DNA from: DASXAI01 sp963728985
GTDB taxonomy: Bacteria; Actinomycetota; Acidimicrobiia; Acidimicrobiales; Ilumatobacteraceae
Assembly: GCA_963728985.1 (NCBI GenBank)
Contig: CAVSME010000003.1
Span: 1,364,001-1,428,000, forward strand
Direction of reading: 5' to 3'
DNA: 64,000 bases
A program made the translations under genes and the position numbers. The notes beneath the pieces are model-generated. The model was not told the DNA's origin and did no database searches. It was given only the letters and a program-made list of their open reading frames with translations. Shown one piece after another: positions 7,916-16,443 of the stretch (positions are counted from its first letter, which is position 1; every line of letters starts with the position of its first letter).

Positions 7916-8772
7916 GCGACATGCACGACGACGAACTGCGCGACGTGCTCTGGCACGCCAGCGGCGACGACACCGACACCGGTGACGCGCTGCTGCGGGT
8001 CGAGGCGCGCGTCCGCCGCATCCGCCGGCGCCGCATGGACCTTGCCGGCGTCGGGCTGCTGGTGGCGCTCGTCGTCACCCTCGCCGTCGCCTCCCGATCG
8101 CACCACGACTCGCCCAGCCGGCCGGCGTCGATCGTGACCGTGGCCCCCCCGGTCTCGGACCCCGCGCCCACGACCCCGCCGAGCACCACGCCTCCCGACA
8201 CCACCGCGGCGCCGTCGGGCGGCGCCGACTCGGCGATCCCCGTTGCGCCGGCTCCCGCCGACACCACGCCGACGGCCGAGACCGCCGCCCCCGAGACGGC
8301 CGCGTCGGAGGAGCCCGCCGGCGACGAGGCCGCGGCGGCCGCCGAACCCGAGCCCGAGCAGCAGGACACGCCGGCGGCCGCGGCGGCACCCCGGCGAACC
8401 CCTCGGACGCAGCAGACCTACACCGCCGCCGGCGGGCAGCTCACCGTCAGCGTGAAGAACGGCTCACTGGCCATCGTGTCGGCCACGCCCCACCAGGGCT
8501 ACTACGTCGGACGGCCCAGCTCGACCGGGACGTCGGTCGAGGTCGAGTTCCGCTCACGGCGCGGCCAGTCCCGCATCCACGTCGACCTCGTCAACGGCCA
8601 GCTCCAGCCGACGATCACCGACGACGACAGCTCGGGCGGTCGCACCGGCGACGACCACAACCGCCGGGCCACCACGACGACGGCGCCAGCGGGCGACCAC
8701 AGCTCGGACTGGGGCAGCGACCGATCCGGCCGTCAGCGGACCGACGCCAGCACGGGCACCCAGCGCGGCTGA
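7912..8772 (+). CDS. Membrane-anchored putative anti-sigma factor
   Basis: 286 residues, overlapping the sigma gene by 4 bp. The first 40 residues are charged and cytoplasmic, residues about 46-60 form one membrane helix (VGLLVALVVTLAVAS), followed by a long Thr/Pro/Ala/Glu linker and an external domain from about residue 163 (TYTAAGGQLTVSVKNG). The C-terminal 60 residues are Asp/His/Ser-rich, echoing the tail of the secreted protein on the other side of the sigma gene. Topology and coupling fit an anti-sigma factor, but no zinc-binding HxxxCxxC motif is seen, so the assignment rests on context. Confidence 0.7.
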   Translation: MSDMHDDELRDVLWHASGDDTDTGDALLRVEARVRRIRRRRMDLAGVGLLVALVVTLAVASRSHHDSPSRPASIVTVAPPVSDPAPTTPPSTTPPDTTAAPSGGADSAIPVAPAPADTTPTAETAAPETAASEEPAGDEAAAAAEPEPEQQDTPAAAAAPRRTPRTQQTYTAAGGQLTVSVKNGSLAIVSATPHQGYYVGRPSSTGTSVEVEFRSRRGQSRIHVDLVNGQLQPTITDDDSSGGRTGDDHNRRATTTTAPAGDHSSDWGSDRSGRQRTDASTGTQRG

Positions 8773-8799
8773 GGCGCCTCAGCGGAGCTTCGGCTCCGC
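8768..8799. terminator. Palindrome plus stem-loop at convergent gene ends
   Basis: Two adjacent inverted repeats. The first, GCTGAGGCGCCTCAGC (8768-8783), is a perfect palindrome containing both stop codons of the converging genes. The second is a 7-bp stem with a TTCG tetraloop (GCGGAGC-TTCG-GCTCCGC, 8782-8799) inside the last codons of the glycoside hydrolase. There is no T-run. A bidirectional terminator or transcript-end protector for two genes only 6 bp apart is the likely role. Confidence 0.55.
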
Positions 8800-10236
8800 G
8801 GTGACGAACGTGGGGGTGACGGAGACGTCGACGTGGAGGCGCCCGTCGCTGAGCTCCAGCGGCGGCCGAACGCCGAAGATGTCCACGGCGAACGCGGCCT
8901 CGCTCGTCCACCGCCACTCGACGGGCCTCGGTGCCGTCCGTTCTCCGGTGAGCACGTCGCCGTCCCGCCACACGACGGTCACAGGCGGGCGGGTCCGCCG
9001 CTCCACAGCGACGGCGTGCACGTCGGGATCTTCGGCCACGGCAACGGTCTCCACCGACACCGCCCCGTCGAGCTCGGCGGCCAGGCGCAGGAAGGCCTTG
9101 GCCGCCGGGCGCATCAGGCCGAGCCGGCTGCCTTCGTAGGCGAGCAACGGGAGCTTGCCGTGCATCAGCTCGTTCATCGTGTACGGGTCCTGGTAGTTGG
9201 CAACCTCGGGCGCGAGGTGCCAGCAGACGGTGCGGTGCACGCCGGCAGCCATCGCCAGCAGGTTGCGGGTGACGATCTCGCGGCAATTGATGCGATCGCG
9301 GAGCTCGTCGAGCTCTGGTGGGCAACCCGCCATGAACATCTGCAGTGCCTCGGGGAGCTCCGGCAGGGCCGTGTAGAGCGCCTCCATGGCCCGCCGTTCG
9401 GGGGTGGCCGTCGCCGCCTGCGCCGCCAACTCGCTCGTACTGAGCTCACCGCCGCCGTCGGCGAAGGCGGCAAGCATCGTCTGCTGCAGCACGCCCTCGA
9501 CCTCGGGGAACTCGAACAACGTGGGCCCGTTGTACTCGCCGACGACGACCGGGCGCTCGTAGCCGCACGCCCGCATCATCCGCCGGACCGTGGCCACGTG
9601 GTCCGGAACCCGCCGGGGATCGTCGTAGAGGTGCAACGCGAACAGGTCGAAGTCGTCACGGCCGTGGTCGACGACGTGGTCGAAGAAGGCGCGGGCCGGG
9701 CCATCCGGAGCGCTCGACAGCGCGTCGTAGCCGCAACCGCCGAGCACCACGGCCGCGTTCGGGTCGGCGTGGCGCACGGCGCGGTGGAAGCGCTGCAGGT
9801 GGGCGACGTACTCCGCCGCCGTCCCGCCCCACAACAGCTCGGTGTTGCTCGGCTCGTTCTCGCATTGCCAGTACTGGACCCGCCCCCGGGCGCGGCGCAC
9901 GAGCGCATGCACGAACCGCTCATAGGCGTCCGGGTCGTGGGCCGGTGAGGGGGGCAGGAAGTCGGTTGCCGTGCGCGTCGCCCACAAGGAGCTGGCGCAG
10001 ACCGTGACCCAGAGCTCCTCGTCGCCGTCGAGCTGGGCCAGCACGGCGTCGAGCACCGACCAGTCGAACGCGCCGGGACGGGGCTCGACCTGGTTCCAGT
10101 ACACGTACACCCGGATCAGGCCGGCACCGAGTGCCCGGGCCTGGGGGATGAACTCGTGGGGCGGACCGAAGAGCCCGTAGCTGATGCCCCGGGCGATCCC
10201 GAGGCGGAAGCCCGTCGGCGCGATTGGCTCGCTCAT
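8779..10236 (-). CDS. Clan GH-A type glycoside hydrolase
   Basis: 485 residues with a (beta/alpha)8-barrel pattern. The N-terminal RVYVYWNQVEPRPGAFDWS matches the substrate-facing start of GH5/GH39/GH42-like enzymes. Candidate catalytic glutamates are Glu128 in the Asn-Glu-Pro motif of QCENEPSN (acid/base) and Glu234 in VVVGEYNGP (nucleophile), their spacing fitting retaining clan-A enzymes. No signal peptide is seen, so it acts in the cytoplasm, probably on an imported glycoside. It is divergent from a TetR regulator, and the intergenic palindromes suggest control by it. The exact GH family is not certain. Confidence 0.82.
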   Translation of the reverse strand: MSEPIAPTGFRLGIARGISYGLFGPPHEFIPQARALGAGLIRVYVYWNQVEPRPGAFDWSVLDAVLAQLDGDEELWVTVCASSLWATRTATDFLPPSPAHDPDAYERFVHALVRRARGRVQYWQCENEPSNTELLWGGTAAEYVAHLQRFHRAVRHADPNAAVVLGGCGYDALSSAPDGPARAFFDHVVDHGRDDFDLFALHLYDDPRRVPDHVATVRRMMRACGYERPVVVGEYNGPTLFEFPEVEGVLQQTMLAAFADGGGELSTSELAAQAATATPERRAMEALYTALPELPEALQMFMAGCPPELDELRDRINCREIVTRNLLAMAAGVHRTVCWHLAPEVANYQDPYTMNELMHGKLPLLAYEGSRLGLMRPAAKAFLRLAAELDGAVSVETVAVAEDPDVHAVAVERRTRPPVTVVWRDGDVLTGERTAPRPVEWRWTSEAAFAVDIFGVRPPLELSDGRLHVDVSVTPTFVTAEPKLR

Positions 10237-10258
10237 CGTGATCCCTTCCGGTCGACTT

Positions 10259-10291
10259 CGTATACATCATATACGGCTGGTCTATGCCGTA
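10259..10291. promoter_or_regulatory. Overlapping palindromes, probable TetR operators
   Basis: In the 66-bp gap between the divergent glycoside hydrolase and TetR genes lie two inverted repeats that share bases. The first is CGTATA-N5-TATACG (10259-10275). The second is TACGGC-N8-GCCGTA (10272-10291). Both are of a size suited to dimeric helix-turn-helix repressors, and the AT-rich first one could also supply a -10 element. Binding by the adjacent regulator is inference from position and symmetry. Confidence 0.55.
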
Positions 10292-10302
10292 AAGTCGCTT
10301 CC

Positions 10303-11034
10303 GTGCCTCCCCGCTCGACCCGCGTGCCACCGCCGTTGATCTGGACCCAGCCGGCGCCCGCCGCCCGGCCCCGCGACCTCGATCGCGACCGCATCGTCGG
10401 GGCCGCCATCGCCGTGGCCGACGGCGGCGGCATCGAGCGCCTGACGATGGCAGCCGTAGCCGCCCGACTCGGCCCGTACACCCCGATGGCCCTGTACCGC
10501 TACGTCTCCAGCAAGGACGGGCTGATCGACCTCATGCTCGACCACGCCACGGGAGAGATCGCCGTGCCCGATGCCCCCGGCCCCGACTGGCGAGCCGATC
10601 TCACGGCCATCGCGACCGACAGTTGGGCGATGGTGACCCGCCACCGCTGGTACGCCCAACTGGTGCACACCCGGCCGCCACTCGGTCCGAACGCGATGCG
10701 GCGCACCGAGATCATCCTGCAGATCCTGACGAGCCGAGGGGCCACGCTGCAGGACGCCATGGCGTACGCGGCGGTGCTCGATCTGCTGATCTACGGCAGC
10801 GCGCTCCAGGCCGCCGAGGAGCACGCCATGCGCCAGCGCTACGGCGTCACGGACGTGAGCGACCTCACGGATGCCATCACCGAGATGCGCTCCCTCGCCG
10901 ACCCCGACCGGTACCCACTGCTGGCGGCCTGGATGGCCCATCCATCGGCGGCCAGCCCGGACGAGCAGTTCCAACTGAGCCTCACGTTCCTGCTCGACGG
11001 CATCGCATCGCGCCCGCGCTCAGGTGCACGGTGA
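10303..11034 (+). CDS. TetR family transcriptional regulator
   Basis: 243 residues from a GTG at 10303. The N-terminal HTH spans about residues 28-75 (RIVGAAIAVADGGGIERLTM, then AAVAARLGPYTPMALYRYV), and the effector domain resembles the TetR_C class found in tetracycline-repressor-like proteins. It probably represses the divergent glycoside hydrolase and itself through the palindromes in the shared intergenic region. The inducing ligand is unknown; a sugar or glycoside is plausible from the neighbour. Confidence 0.92.
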   Translation: MPPRSTRVPPPLIWTQPAPAARPRDLDRDRIVGAAIAVADGGGIERLTMAAVAARLGPYTPMALYRYVSSKDGLIDLMLDHATGEIAVPDAPGPDWRADLTAIATDSWAMVTRHRWYAQLVHTRPPLGPNAMRRTEIILQILTSRGATLQDAMAYAAVLDLLIYGSALQAAEEHAMRQRYGVTDVSDLTDAITEMRSLADPDRYPLLAAWMAHPSAASPDEQFQLSLTFLLDGIASRPRSGAR

Positions 11035-11255
11035 TGAGGGACTGGACGATGCCGACGGCCTGCGCCGTGTAGCGGTCGGGCGCGGAATCGGTCCGGCGGG
11101 TCCCGGCGGCGAGACCGATGGCCCGATGCGCACCGGCAGGAGCACGGCCGTCATGACGCTGCCACCACGCCACCGTACGGGCGGTCGTGGCCGGGCCGGA
11201 ACCCGGTCAGCAGGCGTCGTCCGGGGTCGCTGGCCCGCGGCCCAGGAGGGCAGCG

Positions 11256-12011
11256 CTACTGGGCCACCGCGACGGGATCGCCCGTCCGGAGGGTCCCCGG
11301 GGCCTGGACCGCCGTCCAGACACCGAAGTTGCCGGCATGGTGACGGGCCACGGTCTTGTAGATCTCGAGGTCTCGATCGAGAGCCGGCTGGGCGCGGGTC
11401 ACCATCGTGCAGCGCACGCACGGCGCCTGCGGGACCACCTCGACGTCGCCGACCCGGACGGTCTGGCCGCACCAACCGTCCTCCACCCAGCCCTCGCCGT
11501 CGACATCGACGAGCAGGTTGGGCCGGAAGCGGCGGACGTCCCAGTTGCCATCGGGATGGAAGGTCGCTGCCGTGCGCAGGCTGGCGGTGGTGAGGACGAG
11601 CAGCGGGAGCGCATCGACGAAGCGCCCCGGGGGCATGGTCCATTCGATGGCATCGCTCGAGTCGTCGGTCGCATCGGCGAAGAACTCGGCGCGGCCGCCG
11701 GGCGCGCCGGCGGCGGCGGCCAGGGTCACACGCTGGCCCAGCCATGCGCTGAGCGCGGCGTCGGTCGCCGGTCCGGTGCCGTGCAGGGTCGTCCCGTCGG
11801 GCAGCACGAGCTCGGGCTCACCGTCCTCCCCGAGCGTCGCGGCGGCGTCGAGGAGCCGGGGCTCGCGCCGGCCGGTGAGGATCTTGCCGCTGGCTTCGTC
11901 GTGGATGCCCCAGCACCGGTCGCCCCGCAGGCCGTCGGCGTCGACGACGCCAGTGGTGAGCTGCTCGCCTTGGAGCGACTTGACGGGGTAGCGCCACAGG
12001 GCGACGAGCAT
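11256..12011 (-). CDS. MOSC domain protein
   Basis: 251 residues from the ATG at 12011. It has the MOSC N-terminal beta-barrel (LWRYPVKSLQGEQL at the very start) and a C-terminal MOSC domain with the strictly conserved cysteine in QAPCVRCTMVTRAQ (the second Cys is the family's sulfur-carrier position). Related proteins, such as YcbX and mARC, are molybdenum-cofactor dependent and reduce N-hydroxylated compounds. No ferredoxin domain is fused here. The 220 bp downstream to the TetR gene hold nothing I can recognise. Confidence 0.9.
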   Translation of the reverse strand: MLVALWRYPVKSLQGEQLTTGVVDADGLRGDRCWGIHDEASGKILTGRREPRLLDAAATLGEDGEPELVLPDGTTLHGTGPATDAALSAWLGQRVTLAAAAGAPGGRAEFFADATDDSSDAIEWTMPPGRFVDALPLLVLTTASLRTAATFHPDGNWDVRRFRPNLLVDVDGEGWVEDGWCGQTVRVGDVEVVPQAPCVRCTMVTRAQPALDRDLEIYKTVARHHAGNFGVWTAVQAPGTLRTGDPVAVAQ

Positions 12012-12101
12012 TCCCAGCACGGCGACGAACCCTACGCGCTGTCGTCCGCCAGTCCGTGCCCGCTGCGACGTGTACAACGGTGCGCGGACGAAGGAGGTCT
12101 C

Positions 12102-12836
12102 ATGAGCACGCTGGACGGCATGGTCGCCATCATCACGGGCGGGGCCCGCGGCCAGGGCGAGGCCGAAGCCCGCCTCCTGACCGAGCACGGTGCTCGGGTC
12201 GTGCTCACCGACATCCGGACCGAGCTGGGTGCGGCCGTGGCGGCGGACATCGGCCCCAGCGCGCGGTTCGTGGCTCACGATGTCTCGTCGCCGGACGGAT
12301 GGGACGCGGTCATCGCCGCCGCCACCCAGGCCTTCGGGCGCGTCGACATCCTCGTCAACAACGCCGCCATCGCCCCGCCGCTGCGGCTGGACGCCACCGA
12401 GCCCGAGGTCTTCGACGAGGTGTACCGCGTCAACCAGTTCGGCGTGTACCTCGGGATGCGGGCGGTGCTCGAGCCGATGCGCGCCGCCGGCGGCGGGTCC
12501 ATCGTGAACATCTCGTCGGTGGCCGGCCTGAAAGGCGCGTCATCGCTCTTCGCCTACAGCGCCACCAAGTGGGCCGTGCGGGGGATGACCCAGTCGGCCG
12601 CCCTCGAACTGGCCCGCTACAACATCCGCGTCAACGCCATCTTCCCCGGCATCATCGACACCCCCATCAACGAGGCGCTGCCGCCCAAGATGAGCGAGAC
12701 GTTGATCCGCACCACGCCGATGCGACGCATGGGCGAGCCGGTGGAGATCGCCAAGGCCGTTCTATTCCTCGTGTCGCCAGCGGCCAGCTTCGCCACCGGA
12801 GCCGAGCTGGCGATCGACGGCGGCATGTCGATCTGA
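12102..12836 (+). CDS. Short-chain dehydrogenase/reductase (hydroxysteroid-type)
   Basis: 244 residues; the ATG at 12102 follows GGAGGT. Classical SDR motifs are complete: cofactor loop TGGARGQG (residues 12-19), Asp60 in HDVS for the adenine, NNAA (87-90), the catalytic serine in NISS, and Tyr152/Lys156 in YSATK. The GARGQG variant and overall sequence resemble 3-alpha/20-beta-hydroxysteroid dehydrogenases, which use NAD(H). The substrate is a secondary alcohol or ketone that cannot be named from the sequence. Converges with the VOC gene 4 bp away. Confidence 0.93.
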   Translation: MSTLDGMVAIITGGARGQGEAEARLLTEHGARVVLTDIRTELGAAVAADIGPSARFVAHDVSSPDGWDAVIAAATQAFGRVDILVNNAAIAPPLRLDATEPEVFDEVYRVNQFGVYLGMRAVLEPMRAAGGGSIVNISSVAGLKGASSLFAYSATKWAVRGMTQSAALELARYNIRVNAIFPGIIDTPINEALPPKMSETLIRTTPMRRMGEPVEIAKAVLFLVSPAASFATGAELAIDGGMSI

Positions 12837-12840
12837 CCGA

Positions 12841-13311
12841 TCAGTGCGGCCGATGAACCCTCGGCGTTTCCAGCAGGGCGGTCCGCACCGGCACGAGCTC
12901 GGTCAGGATCCCGCCCGTGCTGCGGGGATGGAAGAAGGCGACGTTGCGGCGGTCGCTGCTCCCGCGCGGGATGTCGATCTCCTGCATGCCGTTGGCCAGC
13001 AATCGCTCGGCCTCGGCGTGCACATCCGAGCACGCATAGCAGAGGTGGTGCAGGCCGGGACCCCGTCGTTCGAGGAAGCGGGCGGCACCGGACGTCGCCC
13101 CCTCCTCCGGGATCAGGACCTCGACCTGGGTCTCGCCGTCGCCGACCTGGAAGAAGTAGTTGTACGTCTGCTCGGGCGGGAAGTACGCGCCCGTCGGCCA
13201 TTGTGATCGGGGCTGATCGAGCTCCAGCCCCAGCGCGTCACCCAGGATCTCCTGGGCCTGGTCGATCGTGTATGCAACGATGCCAACGTGGTCGATGTGC
13301 ACGAAGCCCAT
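12841..13311 (-). CDS. VOC protein, methylmalonyl-CoA epimerase-like
   Basis: 156 residues. The pattern HIDHVGIVAYTIDQA at the start, the QVEVLIPEE strand, GPGLHHLCYACSDV in the middle and GGILTELVPV at the end follow the methylmalonyl-CoA epimerase subgroup, including His and Glu positions that bind the metal. In the epimerase these residues coordinate Co or Zn and the reaction interconverts (R)- and (S)-methylmalonyl-CoA. No mutase genes are nearby, so a different VOC activity on another CoA ester is possible. Divergent from the ThuA-like gene. Confidence 0.8.
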   Translation of the reverse strand: MGFVHIDHVGIVAYTIDQAQEILGDALGLELDQPRSQWPTGAYFPPEQTYNYFFQVGDGETQVEVLIPEEGATSGAARFLERRGPGLHHLCYACSDVHAEAERLLANGMQEIDIPRGSSDRRNVAFFHPRSTGGILTELVPVRTALLETPRVHRPH

Positions 13312-13341
13312 GGCCAGCAGATTAGGAACCGCCCGCCGGGC

Positions 13342-14148
13342 GTGCACCTCGTCGTCGGTGGCTACCCGGCCGGGAGCACGGCCGGCCACGACATGGACTA
13401 CGTCCGGCTGCGACTGCTGGGTGAGCTGGCGGGGCTCGATGGCCACCACGCCACGGTCTCGTCCGACTACGCCGACCTCGATCGCTGGCTCGCTCCCGCC
13501 CGGTTGCTGGTCACCTACGTGGCGGGGCCGGTTCCCTCCGACGAGGACCACGCCCAGCTGCGCGGTTGGTTGGAGGGCGGTGGGCGGTGGCTGGCGCTGC
13601 ACGGCAGCAGTGGGGGCAAGGCGGCGCGGGTGGAGCGCGACGGCCGTCGGGCACGGATCATGGTCTCGCAGCCGCACCATCGCACGCTCGGCGGGTTCTT
13701 CCTCAACCATCCGCCAGTACGCCGCTTCACGGTGACGGTGGCGGGTGAGCACCCGCTGACGGCGAACGTGCCGGCCACCTTCGAGGCCGTCGACGAGCTG
13801 TACCTCGTCGAGCTCCAGGATCGCGATGACACCGAGGTCCTGTTGACCACCCAGCTCGACGCCGACCCGTCGCCCGCCGGCTTCGGCTTCGTGTACGACG
13901 CCGACACGTCGGCCCTGGACGAACACGGCACGCGGGCGCTGGGTCATGTCCACCACGTCGGTGACGGTGCCGTCGCCTACGTCGCGCTGGGCCATTGCCA
14001 TTCGCCGAGCACCAACAGCCAGCCGTTCGTGGACGGGTCGGTGGCCGCCGACGGCACCACGCCGCTGATGTTCCGGGGGATGTGGGAGGCCGAGCCTTTC
14101 CTGCAGCTCGTGCGCAACGGCATCGCCTGGGGCATGGCTGACCGCTGA
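13342..14148 (+). CDS. ThuA-like domain protein
   Basis: About 268 residues from a GTG at 13342, 30 bp from the divergent VOC start; the start is uncertain because no strong ribosome site is seen. The fold is class-I-amidotransferase-like as in ThuA: LLVTYVAGPVPSDEDH, then a glycine-rich GGRWLALHGSSGG, then ALGHVHHVGDGAVAYVALGH and the terminal LQLVRNGIAWGM typical of the family. ThuA proteins are linked to trehalose or other sugar metabolism, often as 3-keto-glycoside hydrolases or isomerases. No sugar transporter is adjacent, so the substrate is open. Confidence 0.85.
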   Translation: MHLVVGGYPAGSTAGHDMDYVRLRLLGELAGLDGHHATVSSDYADLDRWLAPARLLVTYVAGPVPSDEDHAQLRGWLEGGGRWLALHGSSGGKAARVERDGRRARIMVSQPHHRTLGGFFLNHPPVRRFTVTVAGEHPLTANVPATFEAVDELYLVELQDRDDTEVLLTTQLDADPSPAGFGFVYDADTSALDEHGTRALGHVHHVGDGAVAYVALGHCHSPSTNSQPFVDGSVAADGTTPLMFRGMWEAEPFLQLVRNGIAWGMADR

Positions 14149-14163
14149 GGTGGCCGGCCGGCG

Positions 14164-14598
14164 TCAGCCCGGCCAGATCTGCAGGTGGCTGGGCGCGGCG
14201 ACGAGCGGGCTGTACTCGAAGCCCCGCTTGAGCCGCTTGCGCTTGTACGGCATCAAGACCGCGATCGCGTGCCCTTCCCGATGTTCCAGCTCGACGCGGA
14301 TGGCGTCGAAGCCGCCGGCCCGGACGTCCGACACCAGCGCGGCGGCACGGAGATCCTCGCGCTCCGACCGCAGCCCCGAGCGCAGGTGCTTGAGGACCTC
14401 TTTGCTCGCTGGCTGCCCACCCAGCCCCGGGTCGGCGGCGACCATCCGGGTCGCTCGCTGCGCGTCGAGGGCGACGGCATACGGCAGGAACTCGCCGCGC
14501 TGGCCGAGCAGCTGCTGGGCGAGGGGCAGCGACGCGTCGAGCAACCCGTCGAGGTCGTCCTGCACCTCCTGCGATGCGCGATCACGCCACGACGCCAT
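14164..14598 (-). CDS. Conserved hypothetical protein
   Basis: 144 residues from the ATG at 14598. A helical N-terminal half with many Leu/Gln (LDGLLDASLPLAQQLLGQRGEFLPYAVALD) is followed by a mixed region containing DAIRVELEHREGHAIAVLMPYKRK, which reads as a small alpha/beta domain. No catalytic motif, signal or membrane segment. Its start is 144 bp from the divergent SulP gene. I do not recognise the family beyond its resemblance to conserved uncharacterised proteins. Confidence 0.7.
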   Translation of the reverse strand: MASWRDRASQEVQDDLDGLLDASLPLAQQLLGQRGEFLPYAVALDAQRATRMVAADPGLGGQPASKEVLKHLRSGLRSEREDLRAAALVSDVRAGGFDAIRVELEHREGHAIAVLMPYKRKRLKRGFEYSPLVAAPSHLQIWPG

Positions 14599-14741
14599 AC
14601 CCGCCCATCTTGGCCGGGCGGGCCCGCTCGCCCCCGATCCGCCCGGTGCCGTGCTCCACCCGCGGGCGGGTGGTGCCGGGCCACCCCTGCCCATTCCATG
14701 GTTGGGCCCGAGCACACCGGCCGCGGCCACTCAGGAGGCCA

Positions 14742-16439
14742 ATGCGCAGCACCAGAAGACTGCTTCCGATCGTGGGCTGGGTCACCGGCTACGAGCGACG
14801 CTGGCTTCGGGGAGACATCGCCGCCGGCATCGCCGTGACGGCGATGATCGTGCCGAAGGATCTGGGCTACGCGGGGATCGCCGGAGTGCCGGTGGAGAAC
14901 GGGCTGTACGCAGCGGCCGCAGGCGCCATCATCTACGCACTGTTCTGCACGTCGCGGCAAATCTCGACCGGCCCCAGCTCGGCGCTGGCCGCCGTGGCCG
15001 GCAGCGCGGTCCTCGCGACAGGGCTCGGTGGGGAGGAGGCGGCGCAGCTGGTGGCGGCGATCGCGGTGGTGACGGGCATGCTGTTCCTGTTGCTGAGCGT
15101 CCTCCGGATGGGCTGGATCTCGCGGTTCCTGTCCAAGGCAGTGGTGACGGGCTTCCTGGCGGGCGCCGCCGTCCAAGTCGTGATCGGTGAGTTGCCGAAG
15201 CTGACGGGAACGTCGGCCGACGGCGATTCGTCGTGGCGAGAGCTGGCCTCCTGGATCAGCGGCCTGGGTGACCTCGATTGGACCACGCTGGTCGTCGGCC
15301 TCGCCTCCCTCGCGCTCATCCTCGGCGTCCGGTTCGCGGCCCCGAGCCTTCCGGGAGCGTTGCTGCTCGTCATCGTCGGCCTGGTCGCCTCGCACGTGTT
15401 CGACCTGGGATCGCGGGGCGTAGCCCTTGTCGGTCCCGTGCCCCGTGGGTTGCCGGCCCCCCAAGTGCCCAGTGTCGACCTGCTCACCGACCACTTCGCA
15501 CCGATCCTCATCGCCTCCGTCGCATTGCTGCTGATCGGTTTCTCGCAGACCGCCGGTGACGCCCGCGTGTTCGCGACGCGCCACCGCTACCGCATCGACG
15601 TGAACCAGGAATCGCTGGCGCAGGGCATGGCGAACGTCGGCGCCGGCTTCTTCCAGGGGATGCCGGTGTCGACCAGCCTCTCGGCCAGCTCGCTCAACGA
15701 GTCCGCCGGCGCCAGGACACCGGTGGCGTCGCTCTTCACCGGAGCTTTCGTCGTGGGGACACTGGTCCTGTTCGCGCCGCTCTTCTCGGACCTTCCGAAG
15801 GCGGTGCTGGCGGCGGTCATCATCGACGCCGTCATCTTCGGGATGATCGACATCCGGGAGCTGCGGCGGCTCTACCGGGTGGCGAAGTTCGACTTCTGGA
15901 TCGCGGTTGCCGCCATCGTGGCGGTCCTGTCCGCTGGCGTCCTCGCCGGCGTCATCATCGGGATCGTGCTGTCGCTCGGATGGCTGATCTACGTTGCGAC
16001 GGTGCCGCCCATGCCACTCCTCGGCCGGGAGGTTGGCACGCAGGTGTACCGCGACATCGACAACTACCCCGGTGACGAGACCACCCCAGGCATCGCCGTT
16101 CTCCGGCTCGACGGCGGACTCTTCTTCGCCACCGCCGAGGCGCTCGATGATCGCGTCCGGGAGCTGACGGACGGCGACCCGTCCCTGCGGGCGCTCGTGC
16201 TCGACCTTGGAGGCGTCGACTTCATCGACTCGCAGGGCGTGGCCAAGCTGGCCGACATCCACGCGCTCACGAAGGCGGGCGGTGTGACACTCCGCCTGGC
16301 GCAGGTCAAGCCCCAGGTGCTCGCCAAGCTGCGCGCCGACGGGTGTGCCGATCGGATCGGCGCCGATCACATGCACGGCAACGTCCACCGGGCCGTCGAT
16401 GCCCAACTCGCGGACGCCGCCATCGACGCGGACCCCTGA
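14742..16439 (+). CDS. SulP family anion transporter with STAS domain
   Basis: 565 residues; the ATG at 14742 follows AGGAGG. About residues 1-420 form the SulP membrane domain of many helices, beginning with DIAAGIAVTAMIVPKDLGYA, which carries the family signature with the conserved proline. Residues about 445-555 form a STAS domain (GIAVLRLDGGLFFATAEAL, then LVLDLGGVDFIDSQGVAKL) on the cytoplasmic side. It imports or exchanges an inorganic or organic anion such as sulfate, bicarbonate or a dicarboxylate; there is no neighbouring carbonic anhydrase or sulfate-assimilation gene to decide. The FUSC-type gene follows after 4 bp. Confidence 0.94.
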   Translation: MRSTRRLLPIVGWVTGYERRWLRGDIAAGIAVTAMIVPKDLGYAGIAGVPVENGLYAAAAGAIIYALFCTSRQISTGPSSALAAVAGSAVLATGLGGEEAAQLVAAIAVVTGMLFLLLSVLRMGWISRFLSKAVVTGFLAGAAVQVVIGELPKLTGTSADGDSSWRELASWISGLGDLDWTTLVVGLASLALILGVRFAAPSLPGALLLVIVGLVASHVFDLGSRGVALVGPVPRGLPAPQVPSVDLLTDHFAPILIASVALLLIGFSQTAGDARVFATRHRYRIDVNQESLAQGMANVGAGFFQGMPVSTSLSASSLNESAGARTPVASLFTGAFVVGTLVLFAPLFSDLPKAVLAAVIIDAVIFGMIDIRELRRLYRVAKFDFWIAVAAIVAVLSAGVLAGVIIGIVLSLGWLIYVATVPPMPLLGREVGTQVYRDIDNYPGDETTPGIAVLRLDGGLFFATAEALDDRVRELTDGDPSLRALVLDLGGVDFIDSQGVAKLADIHALTKAGGVTLRLAQVKPQVLAKLRADGCADRIGADHMHGNVHRAVDAQLADAAIDADP

Positions 16440-16443
16440 CCCG

